Shown: positions 63,131 to 64,000 of the stretch, piece by piece
Numbering within the stretch: position 1 is the stretch's first letter
Layout of the letters: every line of letters begins with the position of its first letter
From: Flavobacterium ammonificans
Lineage (GTDB): Bacteria; Bacteroidota; Bacteroidia; Flavobacteriales; Flavobacteriaceae
Assembly: GCF_020885975.1 (NCBI RefSeq)
Contig: NZ_AP025183.1
Location: 1,860,001-1,924,000, forward strand
Direction of reading: 5' to 3'
Length of the DNA stretch: 64,000 nt
The notes under the pieces: model-generated
What the model was told of the DNA's origin: nothing
The model's database searches: none
What the model saw: only the letters and a program-made list of their open reading frames with translations
Program-made: the position numbers and the translations under genes

Positions 63131-64000
63131 TTGGATTACAAAATTTTAACCCCTGAAATACAGCAATTCATTGATAGCCAATTAGGAGTTTCAATTCCTC
63201 AATTAGCCCTTCAAAAAAATCCATTTCCAGATATAGAATGGATTACTATTGTAAACCAAATTGAAGCAAAAGCAAAAGCAAGAACAAAGCTACCCACTTG
63301 GTTTAACACAGCCAACATCCTGTACCCATCTAAAATATCAGTTGAACAAACTTCCTCAGAAAGAACAGCCGAATACAAGTCGAGTTTACTAAATGGCTCA
63401 AGTTTAATTGACCTTACGGGTGGTTTTGGAGTAGATGATTATTACTTTGCCAATACGATGAAAAGTGTGACTCACTGCGAAATCAATTCGGATTTATCAG
63501 AGATTGTCAAACACAATTTTAAACAATTAGGAGTTACTAATATTGACTGCATAGCGGGTGATAGCTTAACTACTTTACAATCGACTACTGAAAAATGGGA
63601 TTGGATCTACATCGATCCTTCGCGCAGAAATGACGCCAAGGGAAAAGTTTTTATGTTAAAAGACTGTTTGCCAAATGTTCCTGAAAATTTAGATTTGTAT
63701 TTTGAAAAATCAGACGCTATTTTAATCAAAACCGCTCCATTATTGGATCTAGCAGCAGGTTTATCAGAACTACAAAATGTAAAAACAATTCATATTGTAG
63801 CTCTTGAAAATGAAGTTAAAGAGTTGCTTTGGGAACTACATAAAAATTACTCTGGTGCTATTAGCATCAAAACAGTAAATCTTACAAAAGAAGGAGCAAA
63901 CACTTTTGAATTTATTCTTGACCAGGATAGTGCCGATGCTAAATATTCATTACCAAAACGCTACTTATTCGAGCCCAATAGTGCTATTATGAAATCAGGC
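63131..64000 (+). CDS. SAM-dependent methyltransferase, THUMP-like/YitL-type (partial, cut by window end)
   Basis: The frame runs from TTG at 63131 to the window edge, 290 codons without a stop. The SAM-binding Rossmann core is clear: SLIDLTGGFGVDDYYFA (glycine loop near 98-106), HCEINSDLSEIVKHNF (acidic residue) and WIYIDPSRRNDAKGKV (catalytic DPSRR, similar to the DPPY class). This DPSRR form is typical of flavobacterial class I methyltransferases with a C-terminal THUMP-like domain, perhaps acting on RNA. Start choice: TTG at 63131 is 2 bases after the AI-2E stop and no ATG lies nearby; GTG or ATT are less likely. Confidence 0.8.
   Translation, partial: MDYKILTPEIQQFIDSQLGVSIPQLALQKNPFPDIEWITIVNQIEAKAKARTKLPTWFNTANILYPSKISVEQTSSERTAEYKSSLLNGSSLIDLTGGFGVDDYYFANTMKSVTHCEINSDLSEIVKHNFKQLGVTNIDCIAGDSLTTLQSTTEKWDWIYIDPSRRNDAKGKVFMLKDCLPNVPENLDLYFEKSDAILIKTAPLLDLAAGLSELQNVKTIHIVALENEVKELLWELHKNYSGAISIKTVNLTKEGANTFEFILDQDSADAKYSLPKRYLFEPNSAIMKSG

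Overview
The window is an ordinary-looking piece of a low-GC Bacteroidota chromosome, most likely Flavobacterium or a close relative. Grounds: strong AT bias; starts preceded by A-rich leaders rather than Shine-Dalgarno boxes; several promoters of the Flavobacteriia type (TTG, about 16-22 bases, TAnnTTTG); and a typical gene set: BshA for bacillithiol, FucP-type sugar carrier, DUF3822-RsmD pair, GH3/serine-hydrolase lipoprotein, small-type SRP RNA, and proteorhodopsin with a Blh carotenoid cleavage enzyme. I see no tRNA, rRNA operon, insertion sequence, prophage or CRISPR array.

Layout. 1-9.6 kb: tail of an acidic protein, DinB-like protein, PEP carboxylase, an M14 peptidase with an Lrp regulator, an XRE regulator with a motif-rich upstream region, an acyltransferase, a spermidine-synthase-like methyltransferase, a frameshifted K+ channel, a YitT membrane protein and KdsB. 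9.7-16 kb: YgiD dioxygenase, a RecD-like helicase, DUF3822-RsmD, RNase P RNA, and dnaX split by an A10 run. 15.8-25 kb (minus strand): SixA-PPK1-Ppx polyphosphate operon; PyrR-PyrB-STAS-like protein-small membrane protein-RNase Z-PdxH run; ABC-F protein. 25-35 kb: FucP-family transporter, short transaldolase, proteorhodopsin and divergent blh, SDR, SRP RNA, a glutaminyl cyclase lipoprotein, a coiled-coil membrane protein, an arginase-family enzyme, a DEAD-box helicase. 35-51 kb: dicarboxylate symporter, AroC, a small outer-membrane protein, BshA, then an envelope and redox run (amidase, MCE protein, two Fe-S proteins, a small conserved protein, GH3/serine hydrolase, PAP2 phosphatase) divergent from lptD-ridA. 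51-59 kb: BadF-type kinase, GapA, PfkA, TamB. 59-64 kb: TsaD, RsmE, DUF4159, TrmH-like, AI-2E transporter and the start of another methyltransferase.

How the genes work together. Three themes stand out: outer-envelope construction (KdsB, LptD, MlaD-type MCE, TamB, amidase, GH3 hydrolase), light-driven proton pumping with its own retinal supply (rhodopsin plus Blh), and central carbon and phosphate metabolism (Ppc, GapA, PfkA, transaldolase, PPK1/Ppx).

I did not find an obviously new multi-gene system. The most rewarding items are small: a tau-producing frameshift site in dnaX of reversed polarity, a second homopolymer frameshift in the K+ channel, four TTGTAAAC boxes linking the M14 peptidase and XRE promoters, a transaldolase whose promoter predicts a leaderless mRNA, mirrored promoters between SRP RNA and its neighbour, and an ABC-F protein in which one composite ATP site has decayed.
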